A program made the translations under genes and the position numbers. Below, piece after piece: positions 37,594-47,271 of a stretch of DNA of 64,000 nt. Position 1 is the first letter of the stretch; each line of letters begins with the position of its first letter. This stretch comes from Burkholderia lata (GTDB lineage: Bacteria; Pseudomonadota; Gammaproteobacteria; Burkholderiales; Burkholderiaceae), in assembly GCF_000012945.1 (NCBI RefSeq), contig NC_007511.1:1736001-1800000 (forward strand), given 5' to 3'. The notes below the pieces were generated by a model that saw only the letters and a list, made by a program, of their open reading frames with translations, ran no database searches and had not been told where the DNA came from.

Positions 37594-38660
37594 TGTGAGC
37601 TCCGAGATTTCGACGAAGAACGGGTACAGCGCGCGGCCCGAATCGCGGGTAGCGAAGGGCGGCCGATGCAACCTGACGCAAGCCAGAACGATCAGCAGAA
37701 TTCAAGGCGACATAGGTATTCCTCCCCACCCACCATCAGAATCGGAGGCCAGTCGGGTATCGGGCTCGCGTATCGCGGGCACCGATTCTGCGCTCGGCCC
37801 TCTTGTTTGTCGGGCCGTGCCGCGATCCTGCGCGCGGCGGTCCGACAATTGCGTTGGGTACAGTCCACGGTTTGCGGATAGAACCGCTTCGATTCGTTAT
37901 CTATTGATTAGGAATGCAATTTATTAGAGTCGGAAAAGACGATATTGCGATGCCGTTTGACGACCTGGGCTGCTACGGTTGTTCCAGGCGATTGCAATGC
38001 TGCATGCGGCTGACGAGGCAACTTCGCGTGGCGCGAACGGTGCGGCTCGGCAAGCCAGGCGCGGCGGATGAAACCTGCCATGCCTTCAAGCAAAACGCGA
38101 TGCTGGCGACTTCCTTGCGACGCATCCTAACGAAACGGTCCAGCCTGAAGCGAAGCTGGATGACGGTGAATCGAGAACCTTTCCCTGGCGGAAGCAATTG
38201 CAGCTTTGCGAATCGGATATCGCTCTCGCAATGTCGTAATTAAAATGGAAGTTATTTGTCGGGTTTTTGGTTTATTTGCGCCATTCAAACTCCCATCGGT
38301 ATTTCTTGCGGGGAAAGATAGCAAGGAAGAAAACGGAGCGTCAAATATTTTTTGATGAAATCTAAAATGTTTAGATCGCGGTTTGGCGGGGTTGCCGAGA
38401 AAGGTTTCAAAGCTTGCAGTAGTCGTAAGTAGAACGTAGGGGCGTCACGCAGAATGCGCGTGGCGACGTGAACCGGTTCCTTGGGTGAACGTCGCTTGGG
38501 TGGGGAATCAAGAGGCTCGCCGACGTTGTTCGTTCGAGCGAGGGAGCGCTGTATACACTGGATAGCGCGACAACGAGTGATCTATTGACATTGACAGCGG
38601 CAATGCGCGTGGGACGAGGTCGTGCAACACTGCCAGCGATTTCGATACCCGACGTGTTTC
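37594..38660. other. Upstream region of the S53 peptidase, no gene
   Basis: About 1.07 kb without a supported gene. The first 250 bases should hold the peptidase promoter. From about 37890 the base composition falls towards AT, marking the left side of an accessory region that continues to 40062. A short frame at 37914-38243 has no ribosome site or family resemblance and was not called. Confidence 0.45.
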
Positions 38661-38663
38661 ACG

Positions 38664-39342
38664 TCAGGTCAACACCATGTTCAGATTCTCGTCATCCCGC
38701 AGCGGCCGATGCGCATTGAAATCGCTCTTCGACGGCTTCGCAAAGTGCGTGTTGTAAGCAGCGATGAAGGAGGGCGCATAAACGTTGGCGTCGTTGACCG
38801 TGCTGATTCCGCGCAATCTCAACTCCTTGACCAGTCGATCCTGCCGCGTCTGGTGCGCACGCTCGACGCGCTCCCTGGCCGAGCTACTGTTCGCGCAGAG
38901 CGTGTCGATGTTCAGCTCGTACATCGCCCGACCAAAATGCGTCACGCCTTTACCTGGCGTCGCCAGTATGGCCTTTACAGTAGAACATGCCGGCCTTGTC
39001 GCTATAGAACGCGATCGGCTTGCCGTGCGAACCGACGGGGCCTCGAAATAGCTGAACGTCGATTCGGTGGTCTCGTGCCACCACTAGCATGGCTGGTTCG
39101 TCCGTGATGTCGAGCCACTTCAGGGCGGTCGCGGTAAATGACGTGTCGTAACGCGATGCGCAGTAGCTGAGCAAGTCGATTTTGATCGGTTCCTGACCGT
39201 CTCCTTGGCCAGCCGAATGCCATCGGCCGGTGCCGAAGTCGGTCAGCGACAGCACCACGCGAAGCGCCGGACGGAACACGGTAGCGGGCTCGGCACATTT
39301 CGTCGTCTTCGCATTCGCTTTGAGCGTCGAGCCGACATTCAC
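38664..39342 (-). pseudogene. Degenerate ISNCY-family transposase, left copy
   Basis: A broken transposase spread over at least two frames. One piece (38664-38945) reads MTHFGRAMYELNIDTLCANS and continues through the RVERAH Glu motif to the normal C-terminal region (YNTHFAKPSKSDFNAHRPLR). The adjoining piece (to 39342) keeps only scraps such as HGKPIAFYSDK and traces of the LAKETVR region, with internal deletions. It is the same family and orientation as the fragment at 49826-50638, and it keeps the C-terminal part that copy has lost. Non-functional. Confidence 0.8.
38821..38947. repeat. Left member of a direct repeat flanking the phenazine operon
   Basis: By eye this 127-base transposase segment matches 49833-49959 at roughly four bases in five, in the same orientation. 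The two copies lie about 11 kb apart with the whole phenazine operon between them. It is part of the transposase remnant at 38664-39342. Confidence 0.75.
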
Positions 39343-40062
39343 GAAGCGTTCCTCAAACCGGGTTGCGCGATTGTCTGATGGGTCAGATTCGGGTATGTCG
39401 ATTATATTTTTAAAATAATCTTCAAATGTATTTCGCTCGTGATCTCATTTTGTTTGGTGTGGTATAACCCGTCAAGTTTGACAGGTGATTATTTCTTGAG
39501 TTTATCCTACGCTTAGCCGTCCTTTATGGGAGCCATGGGAATGCCAAGCATAATGGGGCGGTATTTACATTTGTGTCATTAAATGGGGCGGGAAACCTGA
39601 TGGCCCCGGTTTACGCCGAAGGCTTGCCTCGATTTGTTAGATACAGCTCGGCGCCCGCTAAATAGGATCGAGAGTTGGAAGTACAGGCGAAGCTGAAAAA
39701 CGTTTGCGGTGCCCTGTTGTGTAAAGAGGCGCCGAGACGCCCCACCAGTCAGGCTTTGAACCGGAACTCGACGAGGCAGTATTGCTTACGAAGGGCTGAC
39801 ATGTTCGGTCGAGTTAAATAAAAACGTAACAACAATTTAATAGCACCGAAATAAAAATGCCTTTTATGATTGGTAAGGCAAAGCCAGATACCGATCTCAT
39901 GGCTGTTGTTGCGCGATATTTTCAGAATTCCGAGTGTTCGCACTAAAAATGGTGGTTCTTGTTTGTTTCGATTTCCTGGTTAATTGATAGTTAAATTTAT
40001 CGCAGCCATTATTGTTTTAAATTTTTTAACAATAGGAATTGTAAGTTTATTCTGGAGATGCC
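39343..40062. other. AT-rich region between transposase remnant and phenazine operon
   Basis: About 720 bases, clearly poorer in GC than both sides, without a supported gene. It holds a direct repeat AATGGGGCGG (39552 and 39582, 30 bp apart), a small dyad GTCAAGTTTGAC (39471-39482) and an inverted repeat TGCCTT...AAGGCA (39858-39880). The phenazine promoter must lie in its right part. The composition suggests foreign DNA or decayed mobile-element ends. Confidence 0.45.
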
Positions 40063-41346
40063 GTGAGCACGATACAGACCTCGCAGTGCATGACTCGTGA
40101 AATGACAAATGAACGCACCTCGCAGGATGGGAATTCGGCCGGACATGACGCCATTGCGCTCGATGAATCGGTGGTCGAGCATGAGCAATTGATCGCGAAG
40201 GCGGCAGAAGTCGCCAGCGTGCTCGCGGAAGAATCGCGCGCTGCCGATACCGGGCGCCGCCTGACCGAGCGTGCCGTCGCTGCTCTGACCGAGGCGGGTC
40301 TGATGCGGCTCTTCACGCCGCGCCGGCTCGGCGGCTACGAAGCGGGTCCCGCCACGCTGTTTGACGTCTGCTACGAGCTGGGGCGCGGCTGCTGCTCGGC
40401 GTCGTGGGTCACGAGCGTGCTCAACATGGGCAACTACATGATCGGTCACTTCCCCGAGAGTACGCAGGACGACGTGTGGGGCGGTAACCGCGACACGCGT
40501 ACCGCGCTCATCATTGCGCCTTCGCGCGCCCAGGTCGAACGCGTCGACGGCGGTGTCGTGGTGACGGGAGAGTGGGCTTATGCATCGGGCAGCCTGCACG
40601 CCGAATGGATCGGCGCGCTGATCCCGAAAGGCGTCGATGCCGACGACGAGACGATAAACCTGGTCCTCATGCCGATGAGCGAGCTCGAAGTCCGCGACTC
40701 CTGGCATATCACGGGCATGCGCGGCACCGGCAGCAACACGGTAGTGGCGAACCGGCTGTTCATTCCGCGCCATCGCGTGACACCCTACGCGCCGATCGTG
40801 CAGGGCCGGTCGCGCCTGCCGTCGGAACGGCACCGTTTATATAGCGGCGCGTTCTCAGGCTTGCTGTCGATCGGTCTGCTCGGACCGCAACTCGGGGCGA
40901 TCGTCACCGCGCTGGAACTCGTGCGCGATCAGGCCCACGAGCGCCGCGTCGCCTCATCCACGTTCAAGAGCCAGGCTGTTTCGCCGGCGTTCCAGACCGA
41001 TCTCGCCGAAGCTTCGATGATGATCGACGGCGCGCAGCTGCACGCCCGCCGCATCGTCGAAACGGTCGAACACCACGCAACGGCCGGCGTCCTGCCCGAC
41101 GAAGTGACGCGTTCGCGCTTTCGGATGGAATCGACGCGCGTCACGCGCCTGTGCCGAGAGGCCATCGATCGCCTCATGACGGCCTACGGCAGCGCCGCCT
41201 TCATGGAATCCAATCCGCTGCAGTTGATCTGGCGCGATCTGAACGTGGCGAGCCGCCACGCGGGCTTTGGGATGGGCATTCCGCAACTTGTCTACGGCCG
41301 CGCGCTCGTCGGCCTCGATCCGCGCGAAATCAGCTACCTCGTGTAA
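40063..41346 (+). CDS. Flavin-dependent monooxygenase, acyl-CoA dehydrogenase fold (class D)
   Basis: A 427-aa protein of the acyl-CoA dehydrogenase/HpaB-HsaA superfamily: helical N-terminus ([26 protein letters not shown]), beta middle domain ([14 protein letters not shown] and [20 protein letters not shown]) and helical C-terminus. No acyl-CoA catalytic Glu is evident and the phenazine setting points to an FMNH2- or FADH2-dependent hydroxylase acting on the phenazine core. No flavin reductase is encoded nearby, so a housekeeping one would be shared. It starts with GTG after a GGAG site and is the first gene of the operon, 57 bases before phzA/B. Confidence 0.82.
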   Translation: MSTIQTSQCMTREMTNERTSQDGNSAGHDAIALDESVVEHEQLIAKAAEVASVLAEESRAADTGRRLTERAVAALTEAGLMRLFTPRRLGGYEAGPATLFDVCYELGRGCCSASWVTSVLNMGNYMIGHFPESTQDDVWGGNRDTRTALIIAPSRAQVERVDGGVVVTGEWAYASGSLHAEWIGALIPKGVDADDETINLVLMPMSELEVRDSWHITGMRGTGSNTVVANRLFIPRHRVTPYAPIVQGRSRLPSERHRLYSGAFSGLLSIGLLGPQLGAIVTALELVRDQAHERRVASSTFKSQAVSPAFQTDLAEASMMIDGAQLHARRIVETVEHHATAGVLPDEVTRSRFRMESTRVTRLCREAIDRLMTAYGSAAFMESNPLQLIWRDLNVASRHAGFGMGIPQLVYGRALVGLDPREISYLV

Positions 41347-41403
41347 TCCCACGCAGCCTCCCGGTTCCCGGCGGGGCGGCGCTCTTTGACTTCAGGAGCT
41401 TGC

Positions 41404-41901
41404 ATGTCAGACGTCGAATCCCTCGAAAACACGTCGGAAAATCGCGCGCAAGTCGCGGCCCGACAGCACAACCGCAAGATCGTCGAGCAGTACATGCACA
41501 CGCGTGGCGAAGCGAGGCTCAAGCGCCACCTACTGTTCACGGAAGATGGCGTCGGCGGTCTGTGGACGACCGACAGCGGCCAGCCAATCGCGATTCGCGG
41601 CCGCGAGAAGCTCGGCGAGCACGCCGTGTGGTCGCTGCAATGCTTCCCCGACTGGGTCTGGACCGACATCCAGATCTTCGAGACGCAAGACCCGAACTGG
41701 TTCTGGGTCGAGTGCCGCGGCGAAGGCGCGATTGTTTTCCCCGGCTACCCCCGAGGCCAGTACCGCAATCACTTCCTTCACTCGTTCCGCTTCGAAAACG
41801 GACTGATCAAGGAGCAGCGCGAATTCATGAACCCTTGCGAGCAATTCCGTTCGCTGGGTATCGAGGTTCCCGAAGTGCGCCGGGATGGTCTACCGAGCTA
41901 A
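41404..41901 (+). CDS. phzA/B: PhzA/PhzB family phenazine ring-assembly protein
   Basis: A 165-aa protein of the SnoaL/ketosteroid-isomerase fold that binds two aminoketone precursors and promotes their condensation into the tricyclic phenazine skeleton. His73 (in GEHAVW) and Glu140 (in KEQREFMNP) fall exactly at the positions described as catalytic for the Burkholderia PhzA enzyme. Only one copy is present, whereas pseudomonads carry phzA and phzB. The start at 41404 has AGGAG upstream. 23 bases separate it from phzD. Confidence 0.95.
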   Translation: MSDVESLENTSENRAQVAARQHNRKIVEQYMHTRGEARLKRHLLFTEDGVGGLWTTDSGQPIAIRGREKLGEHAVWSLQCFPDWVWTDIQIFETQDPNWFWVECRGEGAIVFPGYPRGQYRNHFLHSFRFENGLIKEQREFMNPCEQFRSLGIEVPEVRRDGLPS

Positions 41902-41924
41902 CGCATACCCAATGGAGGAGACGA

Positions 41925-42548
41925 ATGGCTGGTATCCCGTCGATTCAACCGTACGCGCTGCCCGATTCGAGCAGCCTGCCCGAGAATGTCGTGTCATGGC
42001 GTGTCGACCCGTCGCGCGCGTTGCTGCTCATTCATGACATGCAGAACTATTTCCTCTCGCCGTTGCCGCCGACGCTGCGCGAGACGTTGACGACCAATGT
42101 CGCGTCGCTGCGCAAACGGTGCAAGCAGGCCGGTATTCCCGTCGCGTACACGGCTCATCCCGGGCGCATGACCGAGACGGAACGCGGTTTGCTGCGCGAT
42201 TTTTGGGGGCCGGGCATGGAGACGACGCCGGCCGATCGGGACGTCGCCGAGGCCGTCGGCCCGTCCCCGGATGACTGGATGCTCACGAAGTGGCGCTACA
42301 GCGCATTTTTCCGCACCGACCTGCGCGAGCGTATGCGGGAGAGCGGTCGCGATCAGCTGATGCTGTGTGGCGTCTACGCGCACATCGGCGTAATGATGTC
42401 GGCTGTCGATGCGTTCACGAACGACATTCAACCGTTCTTCGTTGCCGATGGCGTGGCGGATTTTTCCGAAGACCATCATCACCAGGCGCTGGAATACGTG
42501 GCCCAGCGTTGCGGCAAGGTGGTGAGCACCGAGGAGGCGCTGGCATGA
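41925..42548 (+). CDS. phzD: PhzD, 2-amino-2-deoxyisochorismate hydrolase (isochorismatase)
   Basis: A 207-aa isochorismatase-fold enzyme that splits 2-amino-2-deoxyisochorismate (ADIC) to trans-2,3-dihydro-3-hydroxyanthranilate and pyruvate. The catalytic Asp38 ([10 protein letters not shown]) and Lys122 ([10 protein letters not shown]) sit at the numbers known for Pseudomonas PhzD, and the [10 protein letters not shown] segment of the family follows. The start at 41925 has GGAGG upstream. The stop overlaps the phzE start (ATGA). Confidence 0.96.
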   Translation: MAGIPSIQPYALPDSSSLPENVVSWRVDPSRALLLIHDMQNYFLSPLPPTLRETLTTNVASLRKRCKQAGIPVAYTAHPGRMTETERGLLRDFWGPGMETTPADRDVAEAVGPSPDDWMLTKWRYSAFFRTDLRERMRESGRDQLMLCGVYAHIGVMMSAVDAFTNDIQPFFVADGVADFSEDHHHQALEYVAQRCGKVVSTEEALA

Positions 42549-44476
42549 ATGCCGCTCCGAACCGCAACCTTTTCGATCGCGTCCTCCACGGACAAGCGCC
42601 GTGCTTCGCGTTGATCGCGCGTTCGACGGGTAGCGCCGGAGAGCGCGCGATGATCGACGTCTTCGCCGGCGCGGTTTCCTATCCGTCTTCCCTGGCCGAG
42701 CTTCCGTTGGCCGCGCCGACGGCGACGGGCGCGGACCGTCAGGAGCTGCTTGTGATGGTGCCATACCGGCAGCTGCACGAGCGCGGCTTCAAGACACACG
42801 ACGACGGCGCTCCGCTCGTCGCCATCACCTGCGACGAGCACGAAACGGTGTCCGCGCAGCTTGCGCTCGCCGCCATTCCTGATGCCGATACCGCGCTCGG
42901 CGAGCGTCACTTCGATATCGACGACGAGGCCTACGCCGAGATCGTCGAGCGCGTCATCACCGACGAGATCGGCACCGGCGCGGGCTCGAACTTCGTCATC
43001 AAGCGCACGCTCGAGGGCGATCTCGACGACTATTCGCCAGCCAAGGCGCTGGCGGTCTTCAAGCGTCTGATGCGCCGGGAGGTCGGCGCGTACTGGATCT
43101 TCGTGATTCATACCGGGGAACGCACGTTCGTCGGCGCCACGCCGGAGCGCCACCTGACGCTGCATGAAGGTTGCGCGACGATGAACCCGATCAGCGGGAC
43201 TTATCGGTATCCGCAAAGCGGGCCGACGATCGATGGGATCAACGCTTTTCTCGGCGATCGCAAGGAATCCGACGAGCTGTACATGGTGCTCGACGAAGAG
43301 CTCAAGATGATGGCGCGCATCTGCCCGGCCGGCGGGCAGGTCACGGGGCCGCACTTGCGCGAGATGGCGCGGCTCGCCCACACCGAATATTTCATCGTCG
43401 GGCACACCGAAGCCGATGTTCGCGACTTGCTGCGCGAAACGATGTTTGCGCCGACGGTCACCGGCAGTCCGATCGAAAGCGCGACGCGCGTGATCGCGCG
43501 GCACGAGCGGGCCGGGCGCGGCTACTACAGCGGCATTGCAGCGCTGATCGGCCGCGATGCGCGCGGCGGGCGCACGCTCGACTCCGCCATCCTGATCCGC
43601 ACCGCGGAGATCGACCGCGCCGGCCACGTTCGCATCGGCGTCGGCTCGACGCTCGTCCGGCATTCGGACGCGGTATCGGAAGTCATGGAGACGCATGCCA
43701 AGGTGGCCGCGCTATCGAACGCATTCGATCCGCCGGAAGCCGGCCCGGCGCTCGGCCAGCATCCATCGGTGCAGGCGGCGCTGCGCGAGCGCAACGAAGG
43801 CATTGCGGACTTCTGGTTTCGGCCGTATGGCGGGCGACAAGGCGAGATGGCCGATGAGTTGGCTGAGTTGAGCGGCTGCCGCGCGCTCATCGTCGACGCC
43901 GAAGATCACTTCACGGCGATGATCGCCCAGCAACTGTCGTCGCTCGGCCTCGCCACCGAAGTGTGCGGCGTTCACGACGCGGTGGACCTTGCGCGTTACG
44001 ACGTCGTCGTCATGGGGCCGGGCCCGGGAGACCCGAGCGACGCCGGCGATCCGCGCATCGCCCGCCTCTACGCGTGGCTGCGGCATCTCATCGACGAGGG
44101 CAAGCCGTTCATGGCCGTCTGCCTGAGCCATCAGATCCTGAACGCCATCCTCGGCATTCCGCTCGTTAGGCGCGAGGTGCCCAATCAGGGCATCCAGGTC
44201 GAGATCGATCTGTTCGGCCAGCGTGAGCGCGTGGGCTTTTACAACACGTATGTGGCGCAGACCGTCCGGGACGAAATGGACGTCGACGGCGTCGGCACGG
44301 TGGCCATCAGTCGCGATCCGCGCACGGGTGAAGTGCATGCCTTGCGCGGTCCAACGTTCAGCTCGATGCAATTCCACGCCGAGTCGGTTTTGACCGTCGA
44401 CGGGCCGCGCATTCTCGGCGAAGCCATCACACACGCGATACGCCGCGAAAAACGCATGACGGCGTTGACCGCCTGA
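42545..44476 (+). CDS. phzE: PhzE, ADIC synthase (anthranilate-synthase-like, fused amidotransferase)
   Basis: A 643-aa enzyme turning chorismate and glutamine-derived ammonia into 2-amino-2-deoxyisochorismate. The N-terminal chorismate-binding domain (about 1-420) shows [10 protein letters not shown] and [15 protein letters not shown]; the C-terminal class I amidotransferase (about 440-640) has [10 protein letters not shown], the nucleophile Cys in AVCLSHQIL (about 526) and the His of FHAES. This one-chain layout is that of phenazine PhzE, not of split TrpE/TrpG. It starts four bases inside phzD. Confidence 0.96.
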   Translation: MNAAPNRNLFDRVLHGQAPCFALIARSTGSAGERAMIDVFAGAVSYPSSLAELPLAAPTATGADRQELLVMVPYRQLHERGFKTHDDGAPLVAITCDEHETVSAQLALAAIPDADTALGERHFDIDDEAYAEIVERVITDEIGTGAGSNFVIKRTLEGDLDDYSPAKALAVFKRLMRREVGAYWIFVIHTGERTFVGATPERHLTLHEGCATMNPISGTYRYPQSGPTIDGINAFLGDRKESDELYMVLDEELKMMARICPAGGQVTGPHLREMARLAHTEYFIVGHTEADVRDLLRETMFAPTVTGSPIESATRVIARHERAGRGYYSGIAALIGRDARGGRTLDSAILIRTAEIDRAGHVRIGVGSTLVRHSDAVSEVMETHAKVAALSNAFDPPEAGPALGQHPSVQAALRERNEGIADFWFRPYGGRQGEMADELAELSGCRALIVDAEDHFTAMIAQQLSSLGLATEVCGVHDAVDLARYDVVVMGPGPGDPSDAGDPRIARLYAWLRHLIDEGKPFMAVCLSHQILNAILGIPLVRREVPNQGIQVEIDLFGQRERVGFYNTYVAQTVRDEMDVDGVGTVAISRDPRTGEVHALRGPTFSSMQFHAESVLTVDGPRILGEAITHAIRREKRMTALTA

Positions 44477-44520
44477 CGACTCTTCACGCTTTTTATAGAA
44501 CCCTACAGGACACGCGTTTC

Positions 44521-45729
44521 ATGATTGTCGACATCGTTTGGTGGAACCTCGATGGTTCCGAGCAGAGCATCGAATCGCTGAAGGCGCGTGTGGACGACAG
44601 CACCCTCGCGCGCTGGTCGAACGTGCCGGGCTTGCGCGAGAAGCACTGGATCGCCGACGAAGACAAGAATCGCTGGGGCGCGATCATGCTCTGGGACGGC
44701 GAGCGTCCGCCCGCGCATCTACTGCCGCCGAACGACGCGCAGACGCTGATCGGCTTGCCGGTCGCCGAGCGGCTGCGCTTCTCGGTGGAGGCCAGCACCG
44801 CGAGCGGTGAGATCGCGGCGCGCATGCGCGCGCTCGAACCGGCAGCATCGCACGCGAATACACACGCGGCGGCGCCGATCCATGCGTCGCATCCCATCGA
44901 CTACATCGTCGTCGACGCCTTCACGCGCACGCCGCTCGAAGGCAACCCGGTTGCGGTCTTCCTGGTCGACGTTCCGCTGCCGGCGGAGCGCATGCAGCGG
45001 ATCGCCCGCGAAATGAATCTGTCGGAAGTGGTGTTCGTGATGCCGCCGAAGCAGGGCGGCGACGTGCACGTGCGCATCTTTACGCCGGTCAACGAGTTGC
45101 CGTTCGCGGGACATCCGCTGCTCGGCACGGCCGTGGCACTCAGGCACGTCAAGGCGCAGGATCGCTTCGTGTTCGAGACGGGCATGGGGCTCGTGCCGTT
45201 CGATGTGCGATCCGATGCGCCCGGCGAGGCTTACGTCACCATGCAGCAGCCGATCCCGACGTGGACGCGCTTTGATCGGGCCGAGCGTCTGCTCGAAGCG
45301 CTCGGCGTCGAAGCGTCCGTGTTGCCCGTGGAGGCCTATCGAAACGGCCCGCGCCATGTGTTCGTCACGTTGCCTGACGCCTCCGCGCTTTCCGACGTGC
45401 ATCCGGACCATCGCGCGTTGGCTGAGTTCGAGGATATGTCGGCCATGTGCGTGGCCCCAGCGGGCGACCACTGGCGCTGCCGGATGTTCTCGCCGGCCTA
45501 CGGCGTCGTGGAGGATGCGGCGACGGGTTCCGCCGCCGGTCCCATCGCCATTCACCTTGCCCGCCACGGACTGATTTCGTGGGGCGAGCCGCTGCATCTT
45601 CTCCAAGGCGTCGAGATCAGGCGCCCCTCGCACATGCATGCGCTGGTGCACGGCTCGGAGCACGGCATCGAGGCGGTCGAGGTCAGCGGTCACGGTGTCG
45701 TCGTCGCGCGCGGCCGTCTGGGCGTCTAG
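44521..45729 (+). CDS. phzF: PhzF isomerase with a 124-residue N-terminal extra domain
   Basis: A 402-aa protein. Residues from about 125 on are a complete PhzF (trans-2,3-dihydro-3-hydroxyanthranilate isomerase): VVDAFTRTPLEGNPVAVF at the start and catalytic Glu169 in MNLSEVVF, equivalent to Glu45 of the usual 278-aa enzyme, and GVVEDAATGSAAGP in the second half. The first 92 residues form an extra unit (IVWWNLDGSEQSIESLK, then RWSNVPGLREKHWIADE) that looks like a small dimeric alpha-beta-barrel of the YdhR/monooxygenase-like kind, joined by an Ala/His-rich linker. The extra domain's role is unknown. Both parts are in one open frame with no internal stop. Confidence 0.93.
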   Translation: MIVDIVWWNLDGSEQSIESLKARVDDSTLARWSNVPGLREKHWIADEDKNRWGAIMLWDGERPPAHLLPPNDAQTLIGLPVAERLRFSVEASTASGEIAARMRALEPAASHANTHAAAPIHASHPIDYIVVDAFTRTPLEGNPVAVFLVDVPLPAERMQRIAREMNLSEVVFVMPPKQGGDVHVRIFTPVNELPFAGHPLLGTAVALRHVKAQDRFVFETGMGLVPFDVRSDAPGEAYVTMQQPIPTWTRFDRAERLLEALGVEASVLPVEAYRNGPRHVFVTLPDASALSDVHPDHRALAEFEDMSAMCVAPAGDHWRCRMFSPAYGVVEDAATGSAAGPIAIHLARHGLISWGEPLHLLQGVEIRRPSHMHALVHGSEHGIEAVEVSGHGVVVARGRLGV

Positions 45730-45766
45730 CGGCGCCCCCGTCTTTTGCCATCATGAAAACATTGCC

Positions 45767-46405
45767 ATGAACACCAGTCGATTCGAAAGCCTCACGGGAA
45801 GCGTCGATGTCCTGTTCCCCGAATATGACGATCCGCCGTCCGAGCCGATCACGCTGCTCAAGCGCTGGCTCGCGACGGCCGATGTCGCGCGCGTCCGCGA
45901 GCCCAAGGCGCTCGCGCTCGCGACCGCCACGTCCGACGGACGCATCTCTTCTCGCGTCATCGCGTTCTCCTCGATCGACGACCGCGGCGTGATCTTCTGC
46001 ACGCATTCGACGAGCCGCAAAGGACGCGAACTCACGGAGACGGGCTGGGCCTCGGGCTTGCTGTATTGGCGCGAAACCGGGCAGCAGATCATGATTTCCG
46101 GCCAGGCGGTTCCGCTCGAGGAAAGCGAGAACGACAAGCTCTGGTTCGGACGCTCGGTGCCGATGCATGCGATGTCGAGCGCCTCGCACCAGAGCGACGA
46201 ACTCGTCGACCGCGAAGCGCTGCGCGCGCACGCTGCCGAGCTGCTCGCGCTCGGCGTCGCGTTGCCGCGGCCGCCGCGCTTCGTCGGCTATCGGCTCGAG
46301 CCTCACGAGATGGAATTCTGGGCCGCCAGCTCCGACCGGCTTCACCGGCGCCTCAGGTACGAACGCGATGGCAACGATTGGAAAACCACGCAACTCCAAC
46401 CTTGA
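45767..46405 (+). CDS. phzG: PhzG, FMN-dependent oxidase (PNPOx family)
   Basis: A 212-aa flavin oxidase of the pyridoxamine-5'-phosphate oxidase family that oxidises the reduced tricyclic precursors to aromatic phenazines. Family features are KALALATATSDGRISSRVIAF near residue 50, FCTHSTSRKGREL, and the C-terminal RPPRFVGYRLEPHEMEFW and RLHRRLRYER motifs. The start at 45767 is chosen over an upstream in-frame codon because it follows the phzF stop and gives the family N-terminus. Confidence 0.95.
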   Translation: MNTSRFESLTGSVDVLFPEYDDPPSEPITLLKRWLATADVARVREPKALALATATSDGRISSRVIAFSSIDDRGVIFCTHSTSRKGRELTETGWASGLLYWRETGQQIMISGQAVPLEESENDKLWFGRSVPMHAMSSASHQSDELVDREALRAHAAELLALGVALPRPPRFVGYRLEPHEMEFWAASSDRLHRRLRYERDGNDWKTTQLQP

Positions 46406-46431
46406 TTCTCTTGCGGATAAGGAACCTGTCT

Positions 46432-47271
46432 GTGTCTACTTTCGATATTCCGGTTGGCGTCGGCCAAACCGCACTGTTCATTGCCTGGCAACGTCATGCC
46501 GAAGGCCAGCGCCCGGACGCCTTGTTTCACGATCCGTTCGCCGCGGCGCTGATCGAGCACTTGGCCGGCACGCCGACGCATGAGCATGTCAGCGAAGTCG
46601 CGCGGCGCGCGAACTTTCCGCAATATTTCGTCGTTCGCACACGCTACTTCGACGATGCCATTCTCGCGAACCTGAGCCGCGGAATCCGGCAGGTCGTCAC
46701 GCTGGCCGCCGGCGTGGACGGCCGCGTGGCACGCCTGGCGTGTCCGTTCGGCACGCGCTGGTTCGAGCTCGATCTCGACGACATCATCGCCTTCAAACGC
46801 GAGCTCATGAAGCAGTCCGGGTTGCCGCTGCAGTGCGATTGGCGGCCGCTCGTCGCCGATCTGACCTCGAATTGGGCGAGCCCGTTGCGCGCGGCCGGCT
46901 TCGATCCCGCCAAGCCCACGATTTGGCTCATCGAAGGGCTGCTTATGTATCTGCGCGACACGGACTGCGATGCGCTGATCCGTCAAGTGGCCGACCTGTC
47001 GGCGCCGGGCAGCGCGCTCATGCTCGAGCATCTCGCCACGCGCATGATGAGCGAGGAGGGCAAGGAAGCCCGAGCGCGCGTCGAATCGCAGGGCGCTCGT
47101 TGGCTCTCGTCCCGCGACGATGTGCGCGACTGGCTCGGCCGATACGGCTGGACAGCGACCGTGCATGCCTCGGACGACCCGACGATAGCCTACGGCCGCA
47201 GCGTCGCGCGCATACCAGCGGGATGGTTCGCCTCATCGACGCGCACGGCGCACGGCGGGAGCGGATCATGA
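46432..47271 (+). CDS. SAM-dependent carboxyl methyltransferase (LCMT/PPM family)
   Basis: A 279-aa methyltransferase starting at a GTG with AAGGAA 7 bases before it. It belongs to the leucine-carboxyl-methyltransferase group: QTALFIAWQRHAEG at the N-terminus, the SAM site in VVTLAAGVDGRVARL, and the ELDLDDIIAFKREL motif after strand 2. Members usually methylate carboxylates, so in this operon it most likely esterifies one or both carboxyls of phenazine-1,6-dicarboxylic acid. This differs from PhzM, an N-methyltransferase of another family. The stop overlaps the next start (ATGA). Confidence 0.87.
   Translation: MSTFDIPVGVGQTALFIAWQRHAEGQRPDALFHDPFAAALIEHLAGTPTHEHVSEVARRANFPQYFVVRTRYFDDAILANLSRGIRQVVTLAAGVDGRVARLACPFGTRWFELDLDDIIAFKRELMKQSGLPLQCDWRPLVADLTSNWASPLRAAGFDPAKPTIWLIEGLLMYLRDTDCDALIRQVADLSAPGSALMLEHLATRMMSEEGKEARARVESQGARWLSSRDDVRDWLGRYGWTATVHASDDPTIAYGRSVARIPAGWFASSTRTAHGGSGS

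Noticed and set aside
36370-37881. 503-codon plus-strand frame over the S53 peptidase
   Set aside because: It is antisense to a peptidase with all active-site residues, and its composition is not protein-like.
37914-38243. 109-codon plus-strand frame
   Set aside because: No ribosome site, no resemblance to known proteins, and it lies in a decayed AT-rich region.
37594-40062. CRISPR array or tRNA gene as the island's insertion point
   Set aside because: No regularly spaced repeats and no cloverleaf-like sequence were found; the only repeats are IS remnants and short dyads.
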